Below the pieces are notes generated by a model. The model worked only from the letters and a program-made list of their open reading frames with translations. It ran no database searches and was not told where the DNA came from. This document shows positions 1-11,899 of a DNA stretch of 64,000 bases, piece by piece (positions within the stretch are counted from its first letter, which is position 1; the number at the start of each line of letters is the position of its first letter). This DNA comes from Hyaloscypha bicolor E (lineage: Eukaryota > Ascomycota > Leotiomycetes > Helotiales > Hyaloscyphaceae), in contig NW_020194519.1 in the NCBI RefSeq assembly GCF_002865645.1, positions 250,573 through 314,572 on the forward strand, read 5' to 3'. Made by a program: the position numbers and the translations under genes.

Positions 1-3000
1 CTTCTTCCGATCTGCATGGGGAGGTGCTTCCGGGAGAACGAATGCACTGGTAATCGGCCCTGGCCCGATTACGCTGTACTGAAGCTGTTGTATCTCTGCA
101 TCCGCTCCCATTCCAAGTATCCGGGACAGCTGCATATTGTTTGGCGTTCGGATATGGGATAATTACGCCTGATCTGCGGCCACCCGCATCCCAAGATCTC
201 CTTCTTGTCACTCCTGCATCCATCGGCCCACTGACGTGGAGACGATTCTCAGATCCAGTACACTTCCCGCCCGCCCTACGCGAGATCGAGGGAAGCATTG
301 GACGAAGCTCCCCTAAAGCAAGGTGCTGTGCTACCTCCCGGAAGCTTGGTGACCCTTCCCAAACTCAGGGACTGTTAGCGCTGCAGCACCATGTTTCCGA
401 GCTCTGGGACCGGCATTATGCTGTGCATGTATGAACGTATTCGATCATACCAAACAAATTTGATGTTTGGCGTCGAGGTTGGGATCTGTGCGTTTGCCTC
501 GACCCCTCGCCAGCTGAAGTCGTCGACTGTCGAGTGTTGGTGGCTGAGCGGGCGGCCACTCGGAATCGTTTCTCAGTCCGCGGTGTGTTCAACATCAAGA
601 AACCTACCAGGGCAACCGTCTTGGAGCATCCTCGATTTCGTAGTCTCCGACTTGTCATTTTTTCTCTCTTCCCAATCAGCTTTGCCCAAAATTCTGTGGA
701 GTGTCGTGGTGATTTGAAAAATTGATGCAAACTTAGAACTATCTCGGCGATGAAGAATCTGCAGTCTGCACTCAAGCCTCTCGTTGGCGCTTCGGCCTCC
801 GCCGATCGGCAACGGACAGCAGCCTGTGGCTCAAAGATCCGTCGAAAAGGCTTTTCACATGTATACAGAACATTATCGATCGAATATTCTTTGAGGTTCC
901 CGGGAAAGGCAGGTGCCCAGGCTGTCCCAAAAAAGAACGTATTGCGATTGATCTCGGTCAGTGGACTGTTTTCTTGCTTCACGATCGTTTATTCATTCTC
1001 CACATTAGGGGATTCCTTCATCGAATAAAGCCACATGGTCATGGTACACAAGTTCGTCGATCAAGAAGTCCAGCCAACCATTAGGCCGTAGTCATTATTT
1101 GGAATTCTTCTGTTGTATTTCCTTTTGCTTATCTCCCTGCGGAACTTTCGAGTGTAACGATGTCACTAAAATCGCTATCAGTGTGACAAGATGGCACACA
1201 GCGGAAGTGGCACAAATAAGGTATTATGCTTATTTGCAAGGCGCTTTGGACACCTGGTACTGATTCATCACGATGCGGACTTCTGGCGGCACGGGGTTCT
1301 GGATCGATGGGAGTGCAAACGCTCCCCACACTGTCCTTCACAGCTCTTTACGCGTGCAGGGGTCACGCAAATGCCGTGATTAATATTTGCAAGGCTTCAG
1401 ATTCAATGCTAGAAAACACAGCATCAGCTCTGCAAGGTCTCTCTCAAAATGTGGCCTCGCCCCCACGGGACACAACAAAGGTCTTCGATCTGAAGATATA
1501 TTGTGCTTGTCCCATCATCTCTGGAGATCGAAGTCATCGACCTTGCCCAGCCTCCCAACAGGATTAGTTGTCCAGGGAGGATCAGAAGACGAAAATATTG
1601 GATGTATGGTGTATGCTAGGCAAGCGATCGTCTAGCATCTGCGCCGACCAATGTAGCGAGACTCTATCGTTCAACCACCATGAAAAACAAGCTTGCAACG
1701 GACAAAATGCAGCCATCTAAGCCCTCACAAAACGAAACCTACAGTTCCAAGCCGGTTGTGTCTTCAAGATGAGCGAATCTTGAGTCAAGATCAGCACCTC
1801 ATGGAGAACCCTGGTCAACCAACCATATGCGTATTATTCACGCCTCCCAATTCTTCCTATCCCTCAACTCGCCAATCTCAAGGTTTCCTTCCCATACTTA
1901 AATCCGTTCGCCACGCAGCCAGCCTTATCGAGATCAAATGTCTCAAATTTTCCCATTTGCTACTCACATGAGCTGTCTGCCGGTATACCCCCTTCATCAC
2001 AAACCACAAAGAGCTAATTAGGACGGCCTCATTAATTGTTACCTTCGTCCAATCATTACAGGTGCAACGATTTCTCTCCCTTCCTTTCCCGCAACCGAAC
2101 GGCCGGAAACGTCTTGAATTTTCCCATTCGCTCTCCAACACGGGCCGTGCAAGTATGTCCCTTCAACCCTCACTTGACCAAGTCCAAGCAACCAGTAAAT
2201 TCGCCTTTCTAAAATCCATTGGATCCTTGCGCCCCTGAAAAGTACAGTACAATGCGACATCGAATAAAAAGAAAACGGATGAGCCAATTGAAATCCCGCT
2301 CCTCGTCTCAGCCGCACAGCCTCCAACCCCACCTCAGCCCTGCATCGCTGCCACAGTGGCTCAAAGCTGAACCCGGCGTCGCCACCCGCCTCACCAATAA
2401 TTGATTTCTCGCAAGCATTCCCCAACTTCTGACCCACGAAAGCCACAATTGATTTGCTTATCGATCGCAGTGACAGCTCCGCTCCGTGAAAAATTTTGCT
2501 TGTTCCCGTTTAACTTCCTAATGCAGTCCGTGCCCTGGTTGTCAGAAGCTTGACTTCAGCCCTGACGAGCCGGGTAGATTTCCGGGGTCTGTTAGTGGAA
2601 TGTGATGCACAATTGATTCTGAACTGGTGGTCATAGCTAACTATCCTTACCATGGAAAATTGTTTGTATTCTGGGTTCAGTGGTTCAGCCCAGCTGAACG
2701 GTGGCGGGATGACGTTGCACCGACCCTCGCGCGAGGCGAAAAAGCAATAGGGGTTCAAGCGACGAAGCGAGGTTCAGGGGTTTGGTGGGGTAGCTTTTCT
2801 GTCACTATTCCAACTCGACCAATAATCCAGCTTGATAGCTGTCCGGCGACCAACAAAAGCTGAGCTCTGGCCAATAATATTATCAATTTCATTCCCGGCC
2901 CCGGTGAGGTCATTCTCGTATGATTTTCAAGACTGTGAAACGTGTTTGTGGACAATGTGTGGCTGGTGAAGTGATGAAGGGAGGTGATTTGCAGGTTGGA

Positions 3001-3441
3001 ATGGACCTATGGCCTGGTTTTCCGAGGATGCGAGGGCAGAAGGAACTCTGATTAGACGGGGTTCTCCCGGCCGTTAAGCTTCAGAAGGTGTTTGCTTTTC
3101 TAAGGCGAGTAAACCGTTGAACCTCCCTGAGGCTTGCGGTCGAGGAGCGGAGATTGGAAGACTTCACTGTGGCTCGGGATTTACAAATGAGAGGCTGCGA
3201 TATCTATGGTTTGGTATTTGAACGCGGAGGAGAAGATAGGGGAAGCGAGTCAAAAGCAGGGGAACCAAGTTCAAGAGATCGACAATGGTTGTGAGGTAAT
3301 GGTGGGAGACGGCACAAAGCATCTTGTGGAGGTGTTCTCACCCAAACAACGAGAAGCAACAGCAATAACCTGTTTGAGGGCAGAACGTGCTGACCCTTTG
3401 AATGGTCAAAGCCAAATCTACAGTCTAAATTGCATTGATTT
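1..3441. other. Region without a convincing gene
   Basis: No gene is supported here. Two plus-strand stretches (about 441-725 and 738-1076) stay open for 95-115 codons in shifted frames; the second carries a CPGC pair near 920. I could not join them with convincing splice sites, and they may be an old gene remnant. Around 1930-2000 and 2110-2160 there is a loose direct duplication sharing AATTTTCCCATT. The stretch just before 3442 would be the 3' untranslated region of the minus-strand succinate dehydrogenase gene. No tRNA or rRNA was recognised. Confidence 0.4.
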
Positions 3442-5595
3442 CTAATATGATCTCTTCTTCGGAGGCACAGTCGCACATTCCGTCTCATCTAAAGTTGTCA
3501 TCACAACTGGTCTATACCCAATTCTCACATCCTCCCCTTCCTTTTGCCAACTCAAAGTATGCTTCATCCACGTCCCATCATCTCGTTCCGGGAAGTCTTC
3601 CCTTGCATGACTTCCCCTGCTTTCTGTCCTAGCCAACGCGCTCTTTGCCGTTTGACTGGCGCACGTCAATAGATTCCTCATTTCCAGCGTCTCTATCAGA
3701 TCGCTGTTCCATATCAAACTCCGATCCGTGACACTCAGTCGATCTGCAAAATCTCTCTCTACTTGCTGTACTGCCAAGTTTCCGGCTGCTAGCGAATCTT
3801 CTGTTCGGAACACAGCTACGTCCGTCTGCATTGCTTTCTGCATGTCTAGTCGTAGCTTCGCACTCGGGATATCGCCTGAAGCAGTTCGTATTCGTTCCAG
3901 GTCACCCAGGGATTCCTTCCCAATGTCATCTGGGACTTTTAGGTGAGAAGCCCCTTTTTCGTTATTTTCGGCGATGTGCAACGCAGATGCTCGACCGAAG
4001 ACGACGATGTCGAGGAGAGAATTTGCTCCCAGCCGATTCGCGCCGTGAACTGAGACGCAAGCTGATTCACCAGCGGCATACAGGCCGTCGACGATCCTCT
4101 CCTTCCCATCCTCTGCCACGGATAGAACCTGACCTTTATAGTTTGTCGGTATACCTCCCATGCAATAGTGCACAGTTGGGAGAACTGGAATCGGTTCTCT
4201 CGTTATGTCAATACCCGAGAAGATGTTCGCTGTTTCTGCAATTCCCGGCAATCTCTCATGAATCACTTCCGCTGGTAAGTGAGATAGCTGGAGATGTATG
4301 TGGTCCTTCTCCGGCCCACATCCCCGTCCCTCCTTGATTTCCATATTCATTGATCTCGAGACCACGTCCCTCGAAGCAAGGTCCTTGGCAGTCGGGGCAT
4401 ACCGTTCCATAAACCTCTCTCCATTCCCATTCAACAAGTACCCTCCCTCTCCCCTCGCTCCCTCGGTGATCAGCACCCCAGCACCATAAATCCCGGAGGG
4501 ATGAAACTGCACGAACTCCATATCCTGATTCGGCAGCCCCGCTCTCGCAACCATAGCATTGCCATCTCCTGTCGACGTATGCGCTGAAGTGCACGAAAAG
4601 TAAGCCCTTCCATAACCACCTGTCGCCAGTACTGTATTTCTCGCAAACATGCGATGCAACGTCCCATCTTCCATGCTCAAACACAACACACCCGCGCAAG
4701 CACCATCAACCATCAACAAATCCAATGCAAAATACTCAATAAAGAAGTTAGTTTTATGTTTCAAGCTCTGTCCATACAGTGTATGCAACATAGCATGGCC
4801 GGTTCTATCTTCCGCACAGGCAGTTCGGTAGGCTTGGCCACCTTCTCCGAATTTGAGAGATTGGCCACCGAGAGCACGTTGGTAGATTTTTCCTTCTGAA
4901 GTCCGAGAGAATGCCATGCCATAGTTTTCGAGCTCGTAGACTGCTTTGGAGGCTTCGCGGGTCATGTAGTGGATTGCGTCTTGGTCGCCGAGCCAGTCGC
5001 TGCCTTTTACGGTGTCGTGCATGTGCCATCTCCAATCATCTAGTAGTGTTGAGTGGCAGCATATGGTATGGGTGAAAGATCGTTTTACCTTCAGTCATGT
5101 TGCCCAGAGCGGCATTTATGCCTCCTTGAGCAGCAACGGTATGTGAACGGGTTGGAAACTGAAAATATTAGTCACGTGATATTAGTCAACCCCAATAATT
5201 AATAATTAAGAGTAACGAGATAATGGGCTTGAAGTTTGAAGTTCTGAAGAGAAGCAAGGAATGATCGAAACGTTTCCAAACATACCAGCTTGCTGATACA
5301 TGCCGTCTCCAGCCCAGATTCAGCCAATCCAACCGCAGCTCTCAACCCGGCACCCCCAGCCCCAACCACGATAGCACTGTATTTGTCAGCCTGGTCATCC
5401 TGTGAGTGACCCATTCTATCGAGTTTCGTACTCATAATGGTGATCAATAAGAGGGAAGCTCAGCTTGGGGACGCTTGCTGTTGTCGCTTTCCTTCTCTGC
5501 GACTGCGTGAGGTACGTCCTCGTCTGGCTTGGAGACGGTCCATGGCGCAGGCGGCTGTCTATTATTTTCCTGAAACTCCGCACAAGCCTTGCCAT
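3442..5595 (-). CDS. sdh1: Succinate dehydrogenase flavoprotein subunit, probable paralogue
   Basis: This is the catalytic FAD subunit of mitochondrial complex II, which oxidises succinate to fumarate. The model is complement(join(3442..5039,5089..5158,5286..5376,5432..5595)), 640 codons plus stop. Exon 1 encodes an Arg-rich, acid-poor presequence ([10 protein letters not shown]...). The 55-bp first intron, with branch site GCTGAC, joins it as [14 protein letters not shown], restoring the Rossmann FAD motif. A later in-frame ATG at 5447 lies inside intron 1 and is not the start. [10 protein letters not shown] carries the histidine that binds FAD covalently; HPSGIYG and LASRDVVSR mark the active site; the C-terminus fits the family. 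HPSG replaces the usual HPTG, and several normally near-invariant stretches differ (for example [13 protein letters not shown]), so I infer a second, divergent SDHA copy. Function as SDHA is secure; paralogue status is inference. Confidence 0.92.
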
Positions 5596-5997
5596 CGTTA
5601 AATTGATACCTGTAGAGGCATTAGAGAAGAAGAAGGCAAGAGGGAGGAATTGATGATGTCTGAGACGTGGGGTCCCCGCATGTAGTGCCGGGATTAAGAC
5701 CTCGGCTGGAAATAAATGTGCACATCCGAAGCGAGCCGGAGGCTCGCCGAAAATAGGGGCTCAGGGGTAGAGGGGAAACTGACATGGATTGAGAAGCAAT
5801 AACACCTTCCAGAAGTCACAGAATTACACGTAGATGCGTACAGAGAAGGGAGATTTGTGGCAAGATAAGAGATGAGCGATAGTGACACCAGGTCAATAAA
5901 AGCTAAAAGAACAAAAGCAAGCAACCACCGTGTGCAAGACCTAAACTATATTTTTCAAATGATAGTCCTCTGTTGTCTCCCTCCTTGATCACAATCG
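5596..5997. other. Spacer between two minus-strand genes
   Basis: About 400 bp upstream of the succinate dehydrogenase start and downstream of the receptor gene. It should contain the sdh1 promoter and 5' leader. A pyrimidine-rich run ending in ACAG about 20 bp before the ATG could be the acceptor of a 5'UTR intron. No named regulatory site was recognised. Confidence 0.4.
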
Positions 5998-7397
5998 CTA
6001 TAACGATAACTTCACCGCCTTCGTGCCGCCTTTCTCTATCCCCTGCAGCTGTAGAATGTTCTCCGCAGACGAGCCATCGTCTCTGCTTGGTTTCATAGGG
6101 AACTCCGTTGGGAAATCCTCTTTTACGGGAAACTCCTCCTCGCTGTGCAATCTACTACCGCCCTTGCGTGCAATCTTCGCCAATATCCTAGCGTTGCACT
6201 TCCCCTCGGTGGCACTATGAGGAAAGTTATCCAATCCAATGCCCTGGCTCTGAATGTAGTAGTTTCCTTTCGCACACCCATTTCCCAGGCCACTCGTACC
6301 ACCAGTTTCATCTCCGTTTCGGCTTCCATCCCGTGTCTTGGTGATTTCGAGGAGGCTGCGGAAAAGGGGACGGAGAGCGGGAAGCGAAGTGGCCAAAATG
6401 CCCGCGCAGAGCTCGACGATATTGCATATTGAGTACGTGTCCTTGCGATATGAGTCGCTGTTATCATAATAGCGGCTTTGTATGTTTGCTTTGGCAATCG
6501 CCACCGCGCAGGCACTGGGCAGCTTTGAGTTAGTCATTTCGAATTATTGGCTGGGGATTTTTCAACACACGCATATCCTAGGCTGAGCACGCCGATCAAT
6601 GATAATCTGGTGCTGAGGTTTGCATTTAGCTTCCAAATAATTGGAACTGGGAGGGGGGCAAATAGTATGTCACTGTTGCAGGCATGTTAGGAATCTGGCG
6701 TCCGGGTTCGACCAACTTACGTAGAAATATTAACACAAGAATTGAACAATCCCTGTAGAGAGAACCGACGTCAGCATATAGCTTTTATAATTGATAGAGA
6801 GTGAGTGACAGATTCCACCACCCACAATGTCGGTAAACTCCTTTCTGGTAAGGCATTTGGCATCCTTGACATTATCCCATGAAGCTCGAACGGGAGTACA
6901 GGAGAACACAAGTATCTAAGAAAAGGTTAACAACGATTCTTTTTATACTCGCAGACAGATCAGTAGTTGGCTCGATACACAAGGGTGAGGCAGTGTATTT
7001 GTGAAGTGTCTTCAGAGTGTCGCTCTTCGAGAATTGTAACGTACTGCTACGCATGTGAGGGTAAAGGCCACCAGGAACACTATGCAATTCAAAAGTTAGT
7101 GTCAAGATAATTTGTTGGAATCCAATGGCATCCCATGGCTTCTTCAAGATCATAACAACTTACCCATCAAGCAATATAAGAATATCTTGTACCCTTTCTG
7201 AAGCACCAGCCGCACAAGGAAGCATGCGACAGAGATCTTGACTAACGAAATGCTGCCTGTCACAAATATATTATGCAAGAACACCCAATGCTTGATGATA
7301 ACCATTTGGTCGTTCGGAATATCTCGATTATGCATGCCCACACCATGTTTCGTCTCCTCGACCCCTAGAAGGTCATATGTTCTGACTACGTCCTCGG
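5998..7397 (-). pseudogene. Rhodopsin-domain (PTH11-like) membrane receptor, 5'-truncated
   Basis: The surviving part is the second half of a fungal seven-helix rhodopsin-domain protein, a family that includes PTH11-like receptors. Exons read complement(join(5998..6514,6571..6672,6721..6752,6826..6915,7045..7079,7164..7397)), and all phases agree. Visible blocks are VGMHNRDIPND before a helix, SLVKISVACFLVRL (helix 4), FLVAFTLTCVA (helix 5), FSCTPVRASWD with the family's conserved cysteine, NSCVNISTDILFAPLPVPII (helix 6) and ILATSLPALRPLFRSLL (helix 7), then a soluble tail. Introns have branch sites such as CACTAAC and GACTAAC. Upstream of 7397 the frame hits a stop and no exon for helices 1-3 is visible. 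The DNA there is repeat-like, so I infer loss of the 5' end. It could instead be a complete gene with an exon I failed to see. Confidence 0.68.
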
Positions 7398-8710
7398 CTA
7401 GATATCAATTCATGGGAAGTCTCAGACGACATTTCTTCACATTCGCTTCAAACGCGGTTAGTCAGCGTCGCCGCTCTGCTCAGGCGCTACTCACCCTCGC
7501 CTCACCCTCTACTCAGGTTACTCAGTCACGTTCCTGCTCTCCCATCTAGTGACTAATCATAATTTACTTACTATTTGGTTTGCCGTACGAGAGGAGTTAT
7601 CAACTCTATACCATAGTGTTCAGGGGGGCTAAGTCGGCTCCCAGGGAACCCAAACAGGATCCCTCTAAAAATATCTTTCTAATGTCAAGGCAGATTCTTC
7701 TCGCAAAACAGCGTTACCCTAGCTCTTTCTAAGCAGAATATGCCCTCGCCCCTCTATAGCATCCAAGTTAGATAAAGTTCCTATATGATTGAAGTCGTAC
7801 GGGCCCCTTCAGTTAAAAAAGCGCACCCTAATCAGCTCCAACAAGGACCCTTAATAAATGTAACAGGGGACTGAGAACGACCATCGTTGTAATATCTTAA
7901 TAGGCTTAGAGAGGTGGCTATGCTACAGGTAATAGCATCTGCAAAATTCTATATATAGATAATATAGAAACTATAACCGATTCTAGAGGGTGCTAGAATG
8001 GGATCCCTCTAAGCATAATCCAGCTGTTCACGACTTTTTTACTCTCGCTTAAAAATCGCGTTTTTGACAGCTGTTTCGCACGTAGCTATATTTGAAGCAA
8101 AATGGAAAAACTGTCGTCTGAGATTACTAGAGTAGATTGCAGGAATGCTCTGGAATTTTATATTATTAGCCGGAGTAGTTTGGGTTGTAGTGCCAATTTT
8201 CAGCTTGCTCGAAGTTCTACCATGCCGGATTTATGTACTTTAAGCCAAAGTAGTCCGAATTATCGTAGTACAAGTCGGACTGCTTTGACTTGAAGTATGA
8301 ATAAGGCACATACGCGATCTTGTAGTATATTAAGGTATCCTACTTTAGACGCAACTACTTCGAAGTGTTGTCCTTCAAACCAATGTACTCGTAATTGTAG
8401 TACTCCGAATCTAAAAATAGTGGTAAGCTTACTCACCCACAGTGCTGCATAACGCGGCGTCGCATAGGGAGTGAGTGAGGGGCCGAATTGGGTCCCAAGG
8501 CGCTAGCGCATCTATTTCGCGGGCGCATCCGTGCTTCGGTTGGCTGATGAGCGGGTCGGGATAGCGGAACGGGGGGTTTGAAGATGAAAGGCTTTCTGTT
8601 TTGCGATGTCAGTTCGGAAATCGGACGGTGCGCGTGGTTACATTTATAAGAGTTAAACGAGAATGGGGATGTGGAATCGAGAGGGAGTATATTGATTGAT
8701 GAGGAGCAAT
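7398..8710. other. Gene-poor repeat-like stretch
   Basis: Stops occur in all frames and no gene is visible. It includes a dispersed repeat copy (listed separately) and short echoes of it, such as GGATCCCTCTAA at about 7661. Between 8100 and 8420 there are many short GTAGT/ACTACT-type words (TTCGAAGT, CCGAATTATCGTAGTAC), which looks like degenerate repeat DNA. Confidence 0.4.
7828..8025. repeat. Dispersed repeat family, copy A
   Basis: This block aligns by eye over about 195 bp with 16465-16669 (copy B). Shared words include AATATAGAAACTATAACCGA, ATATCTTAATAGGCT and GGATCCC(T/C)CTAAGC. The copies differ mainly by transitions and small indels. Copy B has inverted ends (CTTAGAGGGGATCC against GGATCCCCCTAAG), so the family is probably a small non-autonomous DNA transposon. 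Copy A keeps the right end but not a clear left end. Confidence 0.65.
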
Positions 8711-11180
8711 TCAATCTCTCACACCACCCACTGCCGCAGCGCTTTCCGGTGACATGCGGTTCTCAACCTCCTTCTTACGAATATTCCACCTCTCTTTCAA
8801 ATACCCCTACCAAAACGTCGTATATTTGTCGAACCACCTCACAGCTAGAGCATGGGGATTCACACCTCCACGGTGCAACTCCTCCAAGAATTCCTTCCAG
8901 TTATCGCCTTTAAAACGACTCAATATGTCCAATGCCAAAATCGCGTTTATCTTCTGAGCCGAAACCTTCTTCTCTTTCTTATCCGCTTTCCAAATCTTCG
9001 CGATCATCTCACTAACCGAAGACTGCTTGATCAGATTCTTTGCTTTATTCAATTCCTCTCCCAGGTTTCGCAAAATAAATACCAAAACGAGGAGTTGAAA
9101 TCTCGTTGGGAGAGTTGTGAGGATCTTGGAGGCTTGAATACCTAGAGCTCTGTTAGGATCTTTTTCTTCCGTAGTATTGCCGCCCTTCGGAGGTTTATTA
9201 ACGGTCTCCAGGTTTCGCCAAATAGATCTCAAAACGAGGAATTGAAGTCTCGTTGGGAGAGTTGTTAGAGGTGTCCGTATCGTCTTAGGATCGCTCAGGT
9301 CTTGAGAATTCTCTTCGATTCCAGCTTTTGGCGATACATTTGCAGCCTCGACCTTGATACGTTGGTTACTGTCTACAAAGAGAGCTTAATTTACAGCTTA
9401 CTTGAGTTACAAGTTCTGAATTTGACGTTCCGTCACGGTCAAAACTGAAATTTGATTTCTGTTTAGTTAGATATCAGACCAGTGTGTCAAAAAATAATCA
9501 AGGCTAATTAATTAGAATTAATTATAATTAATTATAATTAAGTATGATTTGATTAGCTTGATTTTTATTATAATTAATTATAATTAATCATAATCATCAC
9601 GTGATAATACAAAAGTATACTTTCTTAGGCATTTCTAAAAATTATTAAATAACTAATAGCTATATTAATAAAATTTAAATAAAATTTATAAAGCATATAT
9701 AAGAGTATAAAATTAGTCTAAATCTAAAATAACAAACTAGTTTTTGTTATGTGGTACCAGTCACGTGGTGCTATTACACGTAACTTAGCATGTGGCCAGT
9801 GCTTACTTAGCATGTGGCCAGTGCTTCCTTAGCCTGGCAGATAGCCTTTAGCTCAATTCAAGCTCTTTACTACTACTATAACACTGAAAATCAAGGAGGT
9901 TCTAGCGCCTTTGGCTTCGCTTACTAATTAGCACTAGGCCTGGTTTAGTAAAGAGCGCCTTTAGCAATACCAAATACAGCTAGCCCAGACCTTATTTTAG
10001 CCTTATCTCGGCTTCCGAAGCTCCAGAGTCATGTGCGTAATCACGTGATAAATCTAATTAATTATCTTTGATTATCTTTGATTATAATTAAGTATGATTT
10101 GATTAGCTTGATTTTGACTTGATTTGATTTGAGTAGGGGGGTCTAATCAAATCAAACCTAATTATTTGACACACTGTATCAGACGAAACAGAGTTAGTGA
10201 ATGGAGTACTCACCATTATTAAGACGGACAAATACTCTTGGATTGTCTCCACTTGGATATCTCGCAAAAGTCTCAGAAATCCCACGATACCGATGATGAA
10301 TGGAATTAGTTGGCCTACAGACTGGATGGTGTGTACGTCTGTGATGCCGTTCCACTTTATCATAAGTACCAAATCGCTTCTTCCACACCCATTCTCACTG
10401 CCTCCAACATCCTCCTCTGCTCCCTCTCCTTCGCCTCTTCCCCCCCTCCACAAAAGATGTTGTCGAACATTGTCGCATCCAATTCATTGGCCTCTGTAAT
10501 CGGTTTCCTCGAAATGAATAATTACTTCACTAGATGTGAGACCACCTTGGGAAACTTCCGGCAGGAGCATCCAGACTGGCACATCGCTGTGATTTCACAA
10601 CAGGGAGCCTCTTCACTGCGGCCGAGTTTAGCGCTGAGACTAATGCTCCCATCATTTCAAAGTCTCTTTCTTCTCCATAATACACAATTATGAATTTAAT
10701 TATCAATACGGAGGCTTTGCAAATATCTAAGAACTTGGCCGAGGCTAGTACTAAAGCTTAGAAATTCTTCCAGATTGAAATGAACCTGTTTGAGGTCTCA
10801 TAATCCAGCTGTCATCCAACTCCTCCATCTCCGGTTCAAGAGTTTGGGAATTGTTTTTGCCACTCAATGTATGGAACATAACCCATGGCTCGTCTGCCTT
10901 TGCTTGCAAAATCCAGCGGGTCATTGGATGATTCAGATTGGCGTCATCTGTGCCGCCTTCCTCGTGGAGGCCTTTTCCGTGAGTCGGTAATTTGAAGGGT
11001 CAAGGAGGTTATGATTTTCAACTTACTTTGACGCCGCTCCTCAAAATTGCTGGCAGAAAACATCCCCTCCTTTGGCGGCAGGACGTCGGGCCTGCTTTGT
11101 GAACTTCCTACAGGGCTACCAGGATCACTGGCCAACCCGCAGTTCCTGAGTCTATCCCTTTCATTTTTGGAAGAGCCCAT
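8711..11180 (-). pseudogene. Unknown multi-exon gene interrupted by a hAT-like element
   Basis: I do not recognise the protein. Exon 1 (from ATG at 11180) encodes a Ser/Pro-rich start. A 55-bp intron then leads in frame to an exon containing HPMTRWILQAKADEPWVMFH. Further readable blocks are MMGALVSALNSAAVKRL (about 10.6 kb) and MFDNIFCGG. Next come overlapping frames around 10.2-10.4 kb, then about 190 codons from 9380 to 8807 ending FDKYTTFW-TAG, after which the same frame stays open to 8711. A G-run near 10445 and the lack of a single consistent frame around 10.2-10.45 kb suggest frameshifts. Within the 3' part a motif of about 20 residues beginning LTTLPTR occurs twice. A 697-bp element sits in what looks like an intron. 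A working gene with exons I misjoined remains possible. Confidence 0.45.
9480..10176. mobile_element. Non-autonomous hAT-like element 1
   Basis: The element starts CAGTGTGTCAAA and ends TTTGACACACTG, perfect 12-bp terminal inverted repeats. It is flanked by the identical 8-bp sequence TATCAGAC at 9472-9479 and 10177-10184. An 8-bp target-site duplication with C-A...T-G ends is typical of the hAT superfamily. The 697-bp interior is very AT-rich, repeats AATTATAATTAATTATAATT and TATGATTTGATTAGCTTGAT near both ends, and has no ORF, so it is a MITE or deletion derivative. It lies in the same orientation-independent position as a probable intron of the surrounding minus-strand gene (donor GTGAGT near 10212, acceptor near 9445-9465). 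Confidence 0.85.
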
Positions 11181-11899
11181 GGTGCTTCGAAATAGAGAAC
11201 GATAGGAGTATCAGATTTTGCTAAGGTGTTATTGAAATTTTCGATACTCGTGGAGGGGGAAGGGAAGTCGGATCAATAGCAACGAAACTTCGTGAGCGGT
11301 CCCGCATACCGTGCTCGCAGGCTCATTATATAGATACCCCGTGGCATGGAAATTACGACTCTTTTCAACCGATTTTACATACAAGCTTTGAACCCTACGA
11401 TAGGGTGATATCGATTGCTCATCCGCACCTTGATCCAAGGCCAATTGTTCTATTGGAGGCGAACAAAAGCAGGCCTAGCAACAAAGTGGAAAAGCATTTG
11501 TCCACAATCCATATACAGAATGTGCGGGGTTCAAGAACACCATTCAGTAAAATGGCCCTCGGTTTGATCTGGGAGCCTTATCTCAGCTCGCACCTCAAAA
11601 TCGCAAACTCGACAGTGTGTTAGACTTCCGAGGTGCCGCCTCCATGCAGAGAATAGAGGGCCAATTTCGAGAACCAATGAGTTTGAATCCACACACCTCC
11701 TGTCCTTTGCCTTGCATTAGTGTTGGGCCGACTTGTAGACATTGTAGTAGGCTCGATCTTCCTAGTCGTGAATAGATCCTCCTAAGTCCAAAGCAGTCAA
11801 GTCTATTTGAATTGGCGAATCAGAAAATTGGCCCCAGAAGGGCGAAGGCCCGGCATCCGCCGGGACGGCTAGTCCTATTTAAGCAGCTAGAACCGACCG
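11181..11899. other. Intergenic region between divergent genes
   Basis: No gene seen. This lies between the start of the unknown minus-strand gene and the plus-strand zinc-finger gene, so it may hold both promoters. A GC-rich palindromic stretch (GGCATCCGCCGGGACGG) lies near 11850-11870. Confidence 0.35.

Noticed and set aside
416..982. 188-codon minus-strand ORF
   Set aside because: Composition and residue order look random, it overlaps other ORFs on both strands, and no motif or splice pattern supports it.
5199..5447. ATG at 5447 as start of the succinate dehydrogenase gene
   Set aside because: It lies within a 55-bp intron; the upstream ATG at 5595 gives a presequence and joins exactly into the FAD-binding motif.
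9480..10176. Repeated short AT words as a CRISPR array
   Set aside because: They are unevenly spaced AT-rich words inside a TIR element, not repeats with unique spacers.
10103..10453. Hydrophobic minus-strand ORF (VGQLIPFIIGIVGFLRLL) as a membrane protein
   Set aside because: An overlapping frame in the same exon (HHRYRGISETFARYPSGDNP) is at least as gene-like, so the hydrophobic reading may be a shadow.
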